From NCBI GenBank assembly GCA_017465475.1, contig JAFTWC010000039.1:49697-113696 (forward strand): a DNA stretch of 64,000 nucleotides, read 5' to 3'. Below are positions 16,392 to 24,918 of this stretch, piece after piece. Source of the stretch: Lachnospiraceae bacterium. Lineage in GTDB: Bacteria; Bacillota; Clostridia; Lachnospirales; Lachnospiraceae. The position numbers and the translations under genes were made by a program. Below the pieces are notes generated by a model. It worked only from the letters and a program-made list of their open reading frames with translations. It was not told the origin of the DNA and did not search any database. Position 1 is the first letter of the stretch; every line of letters starts with the position of its first letter.

Positions 16392-16742
16392 TTACTTCTG
16401 AATAATCTCTCGAAGTAACTCCTTATCCTCCTGTGATAAACCATTATGCTTTATATACAAGGTCATAAAGTATAGCAGAGAACCATCAAATTTATCATCC
16501 AGAAGGTCACTAACCATCTTCGCCTTATACTCATCTTCACTCATCACCGATGTAACTACACTTTTAACATTTTGGAACAATCCATGCTCGCAAAGTCTGC
16601 GAAGCATTGTATAAGTCGTACTTTTGGCCCAACCAAACTCCTCTTTGCAAAGTGTGACTACTGCTCCGGAACCAATCCCTTCTCTTTCCCAGAGTAACTT
16701 TGCCATCTTCATTTCCATTTCACCAATTCCAAATCTTTGCAT
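16392..16742 (-). CDS. BlaI/MecI/CopY-family repressor
   Basis: 116 residues from the ATG at 16742, which has a GGAGATGAG box; a longer frame to 16814 lacks one. The winged helix (GEMEMKMAKLLWEREGIGSGAVVTL, AKSTTYTMLRRLCEHGLF) is typical of BlaI. BlaI proteins repress beta-lactam or copper genes and are usually inactivated by a BlaR1 protease, which is absent here. It is divergent from the methyltransferase gene and just upstream of the HEPN gene, so it could control either one; unproven. Confidence 0.8.
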   Translation of the reverse strand: MQRFGIGEMEMKMAKLLWEREGIGSGAVVTLCKEEFGWAKSTTYTMLRRLCEHGLFQNVKSVVTSVMSEDEYKAKMVSDLLDDKFDGSLLYFMTLYIKHNGLSQEDKELLREIIQK

Positions 16743-16884
16743 ATACTCATCTCCTGTTCGCTTTGACAATATAAAACTACAGTTTCTCCAATGACTACTA
16801 TACCTTAAATCCATGCGATTGACAATATACCTCTAAAAATTCTAGTACTAATAATATACCTATTCCTTGAAAATCATTTGAAGC

Positions 16885-16939
16885 CCTGGACTTTTTTAAT
16901 AATCTATGGTATTATTTTTTTAGAATGCCTGGACTTTTT
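16885..16939 (+). promoter_or_regulatory. Two direct repeats CCTGGACTTTTT upstream of the methyltransferase
   Basis: Copies at 16885-16896 and 16928-16939, 43 bp apart; the second is part of hairpin CTGGAC-GTCCAG. Each contains CCTGG, a form of CCWGG, a plausible target of the adjacent restriction-modification set. Likely operator for autoregulation or for the controller protein. Confidence 0.45.
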
Positions 16940-16985
16940 CGTCCAGATATGATATGATAATAAAAAAATGTGGAGGTATGCAACA

Positions 16986-18305
16986 ATGCCGTATGCAATC
17001 GACCTGTTCTGTGGTGCCGGCGGATGTTCCGAAGGCTTAATCCAAGCGGGTTTTCATATATTATTCAGTTCCGACATTAGCGATATGGTAGAACTGACAT
17101 ACAGACATAGACATGAACAACTCGGGTTAATACAAGGGGTCAATACATGGTTTGAGAGGTCTGACATCCGAGATTTAACCGGAGACACCATTCATCAACG
17201 TATCTCTGAACTTGAAATTTTTCAAGGTCAACCCATTCCTGAAATCGATCTCATGATTGGCGGGCCAAGTTGTCAGGGCTTCAGCCGAGCAGGACGGCGC
17301 GACCAAAACGACCCTCGAAACATGTTATTTGGCGAATATGTCCGAGTAATAAATGAAGTTCAACCGCGGTACATAGTATTAGAAAACGTTGAAGGTTTTA
17401 TGGATATGCAATTTATGGGATACGTTGGTATTACTGGCATTACATACCCGGATGGTAGTGTAACTCCTGATATTTTACGTAGTGAACTCGAAATTATCGG
17501 ATATCACACATTAGAACCGCAGATATTAAATGCGGCAGCATTTGGCGTTCCGCAGCGACGGAATCGGGCCATTTTCATAGGATACCGTGACGGACAAAAC
17601 GTTCCTCAATATCCGACCCCATTACTAACCGAAGAAAACTATGTTTCATTGAAAGATGCCATTGGAGACCTTATTACGAATCCTTCTATTAGAAGACGTG
17701 TTAACAGAACACGAAGTTCATATCAAATTGAAAGTGCAACGGGACGCACTCCCGATATTCACGGGAACCCAATACCTGTCGGCAGAACCTTAACTTGCAC
17801 TGCCCTGTCAAATGTAACAAACATTGTTACCGAACGTTTTAGCTTATTCCAACAAGGCGAGTCTGGCTCAAACCTAAAAAAACGTGTAATGGCACACGGA
17901 ATTGACATCTCTGACAAACCAGCACTACTCGAATTTTGCAGCAATCAATTCGAAATGTCTGCAGAAGAAGTCATCAGGTTATTTTTAAATCACGAGGCAA
18001 CCGAAGAACAGATTGAGGTTCTATTGACTAAAAAGAATATCCGACAACGCTGGGATGAAAATCAGCCTTCGGCAACCATTGTCAGCATTCCGGATGACTA
18101 CATAAGTCCTTGGGAACCTCGCACATTTAGTGTACGAGAAATGGCACGATGTCAATCATTTGATGACTCTTTTGAATTTCTCGGTAAAAGAACTACTGGC
18201 GGATTATTGCGAAGAACAGAAGTTCCTCAATATACACAGGTTGGGAATGCGGTTCCACCACTGCTGGCAAAAGCTATAGTTCAAGAAATATTAAGAGTGT
18301 TATAA
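16986..18305 (+). CDS. DNA (cytosine-5) methyltransferase
   Basis: 439 residues from the ATG at 16986 (GTGGAGG box). C5-methyltransferase motifs in order: I (AIDLFCGAGGCSEGL), IV (GGPSCQGFSRAGRR, with catalytic Cys), VI (YIVLENVEGF), VIII (VPQRRNRAIFIGYR), a variable target-recognition region, then IX/X (FSVREMARCQSF, QVGNAVPPLLAKAI). It transfers methyl from S-adenosylmethionine to a cytosine in a specific site. The MvaI/BcnI-like nuclease gene 2 kb downstream suggests a CCNGG-type target. It protects element and host DNA. Confidence 0.93.
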   Translation: MPYAIDLFCGAGGCSEGLIQAGFHILFSSDISDMVELTYRHRHEQLGLIQGVNTWFERSDIRDLTGDTIHQRISELEIFQGQPIPEIDLMIGGPSCQGFSRAGRRDQNDPRNMLFGEYVRVINEVQPRYIVLENVEGFMDMQFMGYVGITGITYPDGSVTPDILRSELEIIGYHTLEPQILNAAAFGVPQRRNRAIFIGYRDGQNVPQYPTPLLTEENYVSLKDAIGDLITNPSIRRRVNRTRSSYQIESATGRTPDIHGNPIPVGRTLTCTALSNVTNIVTERFSLFQQGESGSNLKKRVMAHGIDISDKPALLEFCSNQFEMSAEEVIRLFLNHEATEEQIEVLLTKKNIRQRWDENQPSATIVSIPDDYISPWEPRTFSVREMARCQSFDDSFEFLGKRTTGGLLRRTEVPQYTQVGNAVPPLLAKAIVQEILRVL

Positions 18306-18337
18306 GAAATCTCATTGGACCGACTGATATTAAGCTC

Positions 18338-18374
18338 AAAAAAGTACCTCTCTAAAGGCGAGAGGTACTTTTTT
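18338..18374. terminator. Bidirectional terminator
   Basis: AAAAAAGTACCTCTC (18338-18352) and GAGAGGTACTTTTTT (18360-18374), perfect 15-bp stem, between the convergent methyltransferase and SAP-domain genes. Confidence 0.9.
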
Positions 18375-18402
18375 ATGCTAATCTATACCAAGCCGAAAAA
18401 CA

Positions 18403-19587
18403 CTATTTCTTTAGCTTTGCTTTGATTGTCTGCAACCTTGCATTTTCTCTTTTCTCTGCACCCTTGTAAACAGCAGACAGTGTACTCTCGTCATTATGTA
18501 AACATGCTATCAAAATATCTGCACACTCATCAACCGTAAAAATACTACGAGGAAGTTGCACTTGCTTTAACTCATATAAGATTGCTTCTTTATATTCATC
18601 GTCATTCAGACCAAGAATACTCTGCATCTCTTTAAAAAATCCTACTATGCCCGGTGCGATTACCATTGACGATTCATTGTATGGTAAGAAACGTTCTAAC
18701 CGTCTTTCATATAAACTCAGGTAAAATTCCGGATCTTCTATTTCATATTCATACAGATGCTTTTCGTTGTTACCCAAACCACTTAAATCAACAGCAAGCA
18801 CTTCACACAGCAAGCGAAAAGCAGTCTTCGGTTTATTTTCTTCCGTTAAGAATCTATACATATCTAAACGTGTATTTCTATATAAACCAAAATCAAAGTT
18901 TCCGAAGTGAACTGTAGACTGTTCGTTAAAATATCCCCACAAAATATCCCTATAAGGATAATGCATTTCTGCTATTCTTTTATTCATCTCCCAAACTGTC
19001 ATATATCTATTTTTATGTAAATATGACACATATTGGTTTTCCTTCAGTTCCAACTCGCCTTTAGCCGTATGTACATAGTAACGCTCCGGATACTTTTCGT
19101 TTAAACCGCTTATGTCTCCTGTTTCCATCAATCTGTCAATAAGTTCTGCCTTCTTTCCCGTAACTTTTTGATTTAGAAGCTTCAGTTCCTCTTTTATCTC
19201 CGGTAGTTTTAATTTTTCTAATGCAGACCTTAAATCGCCTACCTCTATAAAACCTCTTTCGTATAATGAATCCAAAAGTTTTTGAGGTTCTGTCACAGAA
19301 TATTGGTAATACCAAAAATTCTGAAAGTTGTTATTCGATGTCTTAAAATGAGTTGCATACTCTAACATCATTATTTCATGAGGATATAAGCCTTGTTTGC
19401 TAGGTGTTGCTTCCTTCAATAACTCTTCTAGAGGTGCTGGTTCTGCAACCTCTATAGAAAAAGTCACCTCTGCTTCTAATGATTCTCTAATTACTTTTAA
19501 GGTTTCCTCTTTTACATTATCTAACTTTTTGGTTTCCTCATGCTTTACTTCCACAGCCTTTTTCTTAAAGAAATCAAACAACCCCAT
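18403..19587 (-). CDS. SAP-domain protein of unknown function
   Basis: 394 residues, RBS AAAGGAG. A short N-terminal basic helix (MGLFDFFKKKAVEVK) resembles a membrane or partner tether. At about residues 125-160 a SAP-like helix-extension-helix (LPEIKEELKLLNQKVTGKKAELIDRL) suggests DNA binding. The rest is helical without a recognised fold. It lies inside the restriction-modification set, between methyltransferase and nuclease, convergent with the former. A role in DNA targeting or regulation is possible but inferred only. Confidence 0.6.
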   Translation of the reverse strand: MGLFDFFKKKAVEVKHEETKKLDNVKEETLKVIRESLEAEVTFSIEVAEPAPLEELLKEATPSKQGLYPHEIMMLEYATHFKTSNNNFQNFWYYQYSVTEPQKLLDSLYERGFIEVGDLRSALEKLKLPEIKEELKLLNQKVTGKKAELIDRLMETGDISGLNEKYPERYYVHTAKGELELKENQYVSYLHKNRYMTVWEMNKRIAEMHYPYRDILWGYFNEQSTVHFGNFDFGLYRNTRLDMYRFLTEENKPKTAFRLLCEVLAVDLSGLGNNEKHLYEYEIEDPEFYLSLYERRLERFLPYNESSMVIAPGIVGFFKEMQSILGLNDDEYKEAILYELKQVQLPRSIFTVDECADILIACLHNDESTLSAVYKGAEKRENARLQTIKAKLKK

Positions 19588-19764
19588 ACCTTTGCTCCTT
19601 TATCAAATTCTTGCTTTCAGTGTAGCATAATTTACACGAAAAAAATAGCCTCATATAATATTTTCACTAAATATACAGTGGCTACCTTTAATATTCCCTT
19701 CGTTTACAGTCAGAGACTGATTGCTAAATAAACCAGTCTTTTTACCCTCAAAATTGCAAATCAA

Positions 19765-19840
19765 AAATCACAGACCCCTTAAAATGCCGTGTAGAAATCA
19801 CAAGCCCTTAAAATTGCTGTGCAGAAGTCACAGACAAACA
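19765..19840. repeat. 30-bp imperfect tandem repeats upstream of the controller-nuclease operon
   Basis: Units at 19765-19794, 19795-19824 and a partial third from 19825, each starting AARTCACA and containing CCCTTAAAAT in the first two. They overlap the promoter region of the XRE gene. A further dyad CTTTGCGGT (19844-19852)/ACCGCAAAG (19871-19879) flanks a TATACT box at 19855-19860. Confidence 0.6.
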
Positions 19841-19891
19841 CATCTTTGCGGTAGTATACTGAATCCAACAACCGCAAAGGAGTGACTGCAT

Positions 19892-20386
19892 ATGAGCAAA
19901 ATCAATTCGGACATCCTTTTTATGGACACAAAGATTTTCGGTTCTAATCTACAAGCTCTTCGTGAAGACAAAAACCTACGCTACGAAGCTTTTGGCGAGC
20001 TCATCCAATATGACCGAAATACACTATCCTGTCTGGAAGGAGGATTTCAAAACATCCAATTTCAAACAGCGGTCCGTATTGCTAAGAATCTTGATAAAGA
20101 TTTGGCGATGCTCTTCTCACGAAGTTTCCGGGATGATGAAAAACGATGTCAAAGCAAAAAATACTCAGACATAGATTACCTCGCCATCTTTAGAGCAAAT
20201 GCAATCAAAAGACTGACCACCAATCAAATGAATGTCACTGATATATCAGAAGAACACCGGGAAACGGTAAGCCGTATCCTCAATGGACACATCACAAATC
20301 CCAGAATAGGCACATTGAGCCTAATCGCTCATGGTTTGGATACTTCCCTTTGCGCTTTATTAACCCCACCGATTAAAAAGGAGTGA
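19892..20386 (+). CDS. XRE regulator, probable restriction controller protein
   Basis: 164 residues, RBS AAAGGAG. There are two helix-turn-helix segments: residues 17-65 (NLQALREDKNLRYEAFGELIQYDRN region) and 100-155 (MNVTDISEEHRETVSRILNG). The gene is 4 nt upstream of the MvaI/BcnI-like nuclease gene with a shared reading direction, the arrangement of C proteins, which delay nuclease expression until methylation is established. The 30-bp repeats upstream are likely its operators. It is longer than most C proteins (about 80 residues) because of the second module. Confidence 0.7.
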   Translation: MSKINSDILFMDTKIFGSNLQALREDKNLRYEAFGELIQYDRNTLSCLEGGFQNIQFQTAVRIAKNLDKDLAMLFSRSFRDDEKRCQSKKYSDIDYLAIFRANAIKRLTTNQMNVTDISEEHRETVSRILNGHITNPRIGTLSLIAHGLDTSLCALLTPPIKKE

Positions 20387-20390
20387 TTGA

Positions 20391-21641
20391 ATGATTTTTA
20401 CCGCATTACCTGACGAACAACGCAATATCAACATGATTCGAGAAGTAAGAGGTGGCGATTACGTGATTGTACGAATGACCCCCACTATGATAGCAAAAAA
20501 TAATCTTGATGCAAATGCTCTACTTCGGGATCTTCTTGAAAAAGCCGGAATCGTCAACTATGAAGAACTGGAAAACGGCCATGAACACAAAGTCTCCTCA
20601 ATTGCCGTTTTCATTCAAAAAAACAAAACGACTTCGGTGAAAATGAACTTTTACCGCGTAACGAACTCCCGCGGCGATAGACGGTTCTCTATCGAAACCA
20701 TCAAAAGAAAGATGCATGACAAAGAGGTTTGCGAAGGAGATTTGTTATACTTTGCAACCTACAGAGATATAGACGGGAATTCCCGCATCTTCATGATTAA
20801 CCTTACCTCCAATACTCCGTCGAAGGAGCAAATCATTTCCGCCGTCGGCATGGATAAGATTAGTCAGAAATTCGAGGAAATCAAGCCGCGCTTGGTCGAA
20901 ATCCTTGATGGTAGTTGGTTCGACAACAGCAAAGGAGAAGGTCCAAAAGACCCAAAAGATGTCGGCGACACCTTAGAAAGCTTACTCCTTGTTGAAACAA
21001 ACAATCGACACGATGCAGATTTGGATGGACTAATTGAGATCAAAGCCAAAGCCAGTAAGACCTTGGATACTCTCTTTACTCTGCGACCACGCTTTGAAGG
21101 AACAACTATTGCAACTGTTGAACCATCGGACAAATCCAGAGTTTCCGCCTTTACACGTTTTTACGGATATGAATCAGAAAGCCACCCAAATAGCAACAGC
21201 TTATACATCACAATCGGTTCTAAGGAAGCACCACAGAATACACAAGGATTCTATCTCGAAGTAGATGAAGAAAACTCCGTTGTAAATCTAATGAGGCAGT
21301 CTTCTTCTAACAAGTCAGAGGTAACTGCATTTTGGACTTTTGAGGATTTAAAGAAGCAGTTAGAAGATAAACATCCTTCAACCTTATGGGTGCGTGCCAA
21401 CGAACGAACTGTTGGCAATATGGTTCAGTTTCAATATACAGAAATTGAATTTTCTCGTGCCCCACAGTTCATGACCTTCCTTGCACTAATTAAAACCGGT
21501 GTTATCACATATGATTGGCGCGGATACACAACCAAAACCGGAAAGTATACCGGTAAAAACCACGGAAATGCATGGAGAATCCGACCAAAGTCAAAGTCCG
21601 ATTTATTTGGCGAAATCTCTATTGTTGACTTAACAAAATAG
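20391..21641 (+). CDS. Type II restriction endonuclease, MvaI/BcnI-like
   Basis: 416 residues, RBS AAAAGGAG. The middle carries a PD-(D/E)XK core: HDADLDGLIEIKAK with Asp208/210/212, Glu216 and Lys218, followed by TLFTLRPRFEG. The upstream VGDTLESLLLVETNN completes the MvaI/BcnI family pattern (LE..L..N, D-G-EIK, LF..P). Family members are monomers nicking both strands of CCWGG or CCSGG. The ~190-residue N-terminal extension is unusual. Together with the C5 methyltransferase it forms a restriction-modification set separated by the SAP gene. Confidence 0.65.
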   Translation: MIFTALPDEQRNINMIREVRGGDYVIVRMTPTMIAKNNLDANALLRDLLEKAGIVNYEELENGHEHKVSSIAVFIQKNKTTSVKMNFYRVTNSRGDRRFSIETIKRKMHDKEVCEGDLLYFATYRDIDGNSRIFMINLTSNTPSKEQIISAVGMDKISQKFEEIKPRLVEILDGSWFDNSKGEGPKDPKDVGDTLESLLLVETNNRHDADLDGLIEIKAKASKTLDTLFTLRPRFEGTTIATVEPSDKSRVSAFTRFYGYESESHPNSNSLYITIGSKEAPQNTQGFYLEVDEENSVVNLMRQSSSNKSEVTAFWTFEDLKKQLEDKHPSTLWVRANERTVGNMVQFQYTEIEFSRAPQFMTFLALIKTGVITYDWRGYTTKTGKYTGKNHGNAWRIRPKSKSDLFGEISIVDLTK

Positions 21642-21748
21642 GCCATAAATAGGCTATACAAACCTTATATAGCGTTAAAATCCTTCCTTGTAATGATATA
21701 TTATCACTATGAAACCAAAATAATATTTCATTATAAGGAGGGATTTTT

Positions 21749-22681
21749 ATGTCCGCAAATGTAGAAACAATGTTTTCCGTCCGCACCACTCCGTGGCACG
21801 GACTGGGAGAAGTCATCGCTGAAGCACCGAATTTTGAAACGGCTATCCGGCTTGCAGGTCTTGATTGGAATGTATACCAAACGGATCTTCTTACCGATGG
21901 TGGTCTGCCAATTCCGGGCTTTAAGGCAAACATCCGTGATATGGATGATAAAGTTCTCGGTGTAGTATCTGACCGATATAAGGTCGTACAGAATCGAGAA
22001 GCCTTCCAGTTCACAGAAGAACTTCTCGGAAAAGGTGTCCGTTATGAGACTGCCGGTTCGTTACAGGAAGGTAAAAAGACTTGGATTTTAGCCAAGCTAC
22101 CTAATGAGTATATTATCGGAGAAGATCAGATATCGCCGTATCTGGTCTTTTTTAATTCTCATGACGGAAGTGGTTCTATCCGGTGTGCTATCACACCAAT
22201 TCGAGTGGTATGCCAAAACACCCTTAATCTGGCTCTTTCCACCGCAAAGCGTAGTTGGTCTGCCGTACATACGCAGAGCATTGCAAATCGGATGCAGGAA
22301 GCTTCTCAAACACTTTTCTTTGCTGAGAAGTATATGACAGAACTGGGAAGAGAAATCTTTCAGCTTCAGAAGGTATCTTTATCTGATAAGAAGGTTATGG
22401 AGTACATTGATGAGTTTTTCCCGGATGATGTAACTGCTACTCCGGCACAACGCCGCAACACACGAACTCTCCGTGAAGATTTAAAGCGCCGGTATTTTGA
22501 TGCGCCGGACTTGACTTACGTAGGAAACAATGCGTACAAGTTTGTGAATGCAGTATCTGACTTTGCTACACATGCTGCACCGCTTCGTCAGACTTCCACT
22601 TACAGAGAGAACCTTTTCTTAAAGACAGTGGAAGGAAATGCACTGATTGATCGTGCTTATGGGATGGTGAAGGCTGCGTGA
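21749..22681 (+). CDS. DUF932 phage/plasmid-like protein
   Basis: 310 residues, RBS AAGGAGG. It starts with the family signature (FSVRTTPWHGLGEVI) and continues GVVSDRYKVVQNREAF and RVVCQNTLNLAL, typical of DUF932/TIGR03299 proteins found on phages and conjugative elements. The biochemical role is unknown. First gene of a co-directional operon with JAB, YqaJ, RecT and DUF5688 genes, the standard accessory recombination cluster of such elements. The next gene starts inside its stop codon (GTGA overlap). Confidence 0.85.
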   Translation: MSANVETMFSVRTTPWHGLGEVIAEAPNFETAIRLAGLDWNVYQTDLLTDGGLPIPGFKANIRDMDDKVLGVVSDRYKVVQNREAFQFTEELLGKGVRYETAGSLQEGKKTWILAKLPNEYIIGEDQISPYLVFFNSHDGSGSIRCAITPIRVVCQNTLNLALSTAKRSWSAVHTQSIANRMQEASQTLFFAEKYMTELGREIFQLQKVSLSDKKVMEYIDEFFPDDVTATPAQRRNTRTLREDLKRRYFDAPDLTYVGNNAYKFVNAVSDFATHAAPLRQTSTYRENLFLKTVEGNALIDRAYGMVKAA

Positions 22682-23178
22682 GAACACGAAAGGAAGTCAA
22701 TGCATTTATGCGTGAGCCAGAAGAGAATGGGAAAGTTTCCGTAGTCAGACATTCGGTTGTGTGTGAAGGGAGCCTTACCTATGGTGGGAAGAACACTATC
22801 TATGGTCCGAAAGTAGCGGTAGAGCTTGCAAATCAATTATTTCGTAATTCGGATAGAGAGATGACCTTGGTGTGTTCCCTTAATACAAAGAACCAGCCGC
22901 TCACAATTGAAATTGTTGCCATTGGTACGGTAAACGCATGTATGGTAGGCGTGGCAGAAGCATTTAAAACCGCCATTGTCAGTAATGCCGCCGGTATTAT
23001 GTTGTTCCATAACCACCCGTCCGGTGTATGCGCTCCAAGCAATGAAGATGTACAACTTACACAGCGGTTTATAGATGCCGGAAATCTTCTTGGGATTACA
23101 TTGAAGGACCACATCATCTGTGGTATGGAAGGAAAATATTTTAGCTTTAAAGAAAGCGGAATCATTGACGGCTTTTAG
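22678..23178 (+). CDS. JAB-domain (RadC-like) protein
   Basis: 166 residues if the GTG at 22678 is used; ATG at 22708 is an alternative. The MPN/JAMM metal motif is intact: HNHPSGVCAPSNED with an upstream Glu region (VGVAEAFKTAIVSNA). RadC-type proteins on mobile elements are linked with DNA recombination modules, though their true reaction is unresolved. It lacks the N-terminal helix-hairpin-helix of chromosomal RadC. Overlaps the DUF932 stop codon. Confidence 0.85.
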   Translation: MRTRKEVNAFMREPEENGKVSVVRHSVVCEGSLTYGGKNTIYGPKVAVELANQLFRNSDREMTLVCSLNTKNQPLTIEIVAIGTVNACMVGVAEAFKTAIVSNAAGIMLFHNHPSGVCAPSNEDVQLTQRFIDAGNLLGITLKDHIICGMEGKYFSFKESGIIDGF

Positions 23179-23231
23179 GAGGTATCTACGGATGCCTCCT
23201 ACATTTATGCCTTTTTGAAGGGAGGAAAATA

Positions 23232-24161
23232 ATGTACACTACTACGTCAATTTTGGGGATGCCCCACAAAGACTGGCTTGCTCTTCGTAAGACGGGTTTA
23301 GGTGGCTCTGATGCCGGTGCTATCTGTGGACTGAATCCTTATACAAGCTCCATTCATGTGTATAAAGACAAAGTAAGTGAAGATGTGGAAGATTCAGATA
23401 ACGAATCCATGCGCCAAGGCAGAGACCTTGAGGATTATGTAGCAAAGCGGTTTATGAAGGCTACAGGATTAAAGGTACGTCGTTCCAACATGATGTACCG
23501 AAGTACCGCGCACCCGTGCATGATTGCTGATGTAGACAGGCTTATTGTAGGTGAAGATGCCGGATTGGAATGTAAGACCGCTTCTGCTTACAACGCAGAC
23601 AAATGGAAGGATGATAAGATTCCGGCTCATTATCTGGCCCAATGTTATCACTACATGGCTGTCACCGGGAAGAAAGCATGGTATATCGCTGTTGTCATTC
23701 TCGGAAAGGAGTTTAAATACGCCAAGATTGAGCGTGATGAGGAGATAATAAGTAACCTTATCTCCATTGAAGAAAAGTTCTGGAAAGACCATGTGGAAGC
23801 AAAGGTAATGCCTGACCCGGATGGAACGGACGTCTGTGATGAGATTTTGGATGAGTATTTCCATATTGCAAAAAAGGAACAGGCAGTGGAACTTCTTGGG
23901 TTCGATGAAAAACTTCGCCGGAGAGAGGAAGTTATTGCCCTGAAGGACAAGCTGGAAACGGAGCAGAAGCAAATTGAACAGGAAATCAAACTGTTCATGC
24001 AGAATAGCGAAATCGCCTTTAGCGATAACTACCGTGTTTCATGGAGCAATGTAGATACGGCACGAATTGACACGAAACGTTTAAAGGAAGAACAGCCGGA
24101 GCTTTATAAAGAGTTTCTGAAGGTCACTACTTCGAGACGTTTTTCTGTAAAGGCAGCATAA
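23232..24161 (+). CDS. YqaJ-family viral recombinase exonuclease
   Basis: 309 residues, RBS GGGAGG. Motifs: KTGLGGSDAGAICGLNPY, the Asp in ADVDRLI, and the ECKTAS catalytic segment of lambda-exonuclease-like PD-(D/E)XK enzymes. It resects DNA ends to give single strands for annealing by RecT, encoded downstream. A coiled-coil segment lies near residues 230-255 (REEVIALKDKLETEQKQIEQ). Together they form a two-component phage-type recombination system used for repair or element maintenance. Confidence 0.9.
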   Translation: MYTTTSILGMPHKDWLALRKTGLGGSDAGAICGLNPYTSSIHVYKDKVSEDVEDSDNESMRQGRDLEDYVAKRFMKATGLKVRRSNMMYRSTAHPCMIADVDRLIVGEDAGLECKTASAYNADKWKDDKIPAHYLAQCYHYMAVTGKKAWYIAVVILGKEFKYAKIERDEEIISNLISIEEKFWKDHVEAKVMPDPDGTDVCDEILDEYFHIAKKEQAVELLGFDEKLRRREEVIALKDKLETEQKQIEQEIKLFMQNSEIAFSDNYRVSWSNVDTARIDTKRLKEEQPELYKEFLKVTTSRRFSVKAA

Positions 24162-24180
24162 AAGATTGGAGGATAGCCAA

Positions 24181-24687
24181 ATGGCAACTTTATTTATACT
24201 TCACGGCCACTGGGAAACCATGGAAGAAAGAGGCATGACGATTGTAAAAGCCTCGTATTCCGAGGATGAAGTGATTCGAATTCTCAATGGCATCGTGGAA
24301 AATGGCGCATCAAAGTATTGCAAAATCGAGGGAGATTTTGTTACTGAGGATTACCGAGCAACCATGTATGAACGGACGGATTCTGTAAACCATGAATTTC
24401 TCGGATTTTATATTACACCTCATCAGGTAGAGATTCCTGATACCTTGGAACAGGAAAGTTATGAAAAGGTAAAGAAACAGTATCTCTCCTGTGAGATTAA
24501 GAAGATGATGGCACATCTCCTTGGCAATGGTACTCTTACCACTCCACAATATGATTCCGCAGTGAATAACGAATCAGCGATTGATTCTATCGCTGAGCAG
24601 TACGAGAAGAACTGGGATAGGGATTTACCCTTTAGCGAGCAACTTGTAGAAGCAATTAAGAGCGTTCTTAATTGCGCGGATATGTAG
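24181..24687 (+). CDS. Hypothetical protein in the recombination operon
   Basis: 168 residues from the ATG at 24181, chosen for its TTGGAGGATAG box. Mixed alpha/beta protein starting MATLFILHGHWETMEERGMT; no recognised domain or membrane segment. Located between YqaJ and RecT genes and co-transcribed with them. Confidence 0.65.
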   Translation: MATLFILHGHWETMEERGMTIVKASYSEDEVIRILNGIVENGASKYCKIEGDFVTEDYRATMYERTDSVNHEFLGFYITPHQVEIPDTLEQESYEKVKKQYLSCEIKKMMAHLLGNGTLTTPQYDSAVNNESAIDSIAEQYEKNWDRDLPFSEQLVEAIKSVLNCADM

Positions 24688-24699
24688 GGGGTGACGTAT

Positions 24700-24900
24700 A
24701 TGGCTTATACATGGGACGGCATGAAAAAAATCAGTTTTTTAAAGGTCAGAAGACTTCATAAAAAAGGGAAGCTCGTGGGATGTTACCGGCTTTACCCGGA
24801 GTTCAACATGGAAGCACTGATTGGCGAAAACTATTCTTGGGCAGAGATTGTGGCCCATCATAAAGCCGGAGGAGAGTTTGGCTACGAAAAAGTGGCGTAA
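24700..24900 (+). CDS. Small hypothetical protein, 66 residues
   Basis: ATG at 24700 with GGGGGTGA upstream. A compact basic protein (MAYTWDGMKKISFLKVRRLH) with a Trp/Tyr-rich middle; no family recognised. It lies 18 nt before recT and probably serves the same process. Confidence 0.65.
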   Translation: MAYTWDGMKKISFLKVRRLHKKGKLVGCYRLYPEFNMEALIGENYSWAEIVAHHKAGGEFGYEKVA

Positions 24901-24918
24901 TGAAAGGAGATTTATCTT

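Noticed and set aside
19765-19840. CRISPR or replication iterons
   Set aside because: Only two full units and a partial third, imperfect, no spacers and no replication initiator next to them; operator use is more likely.
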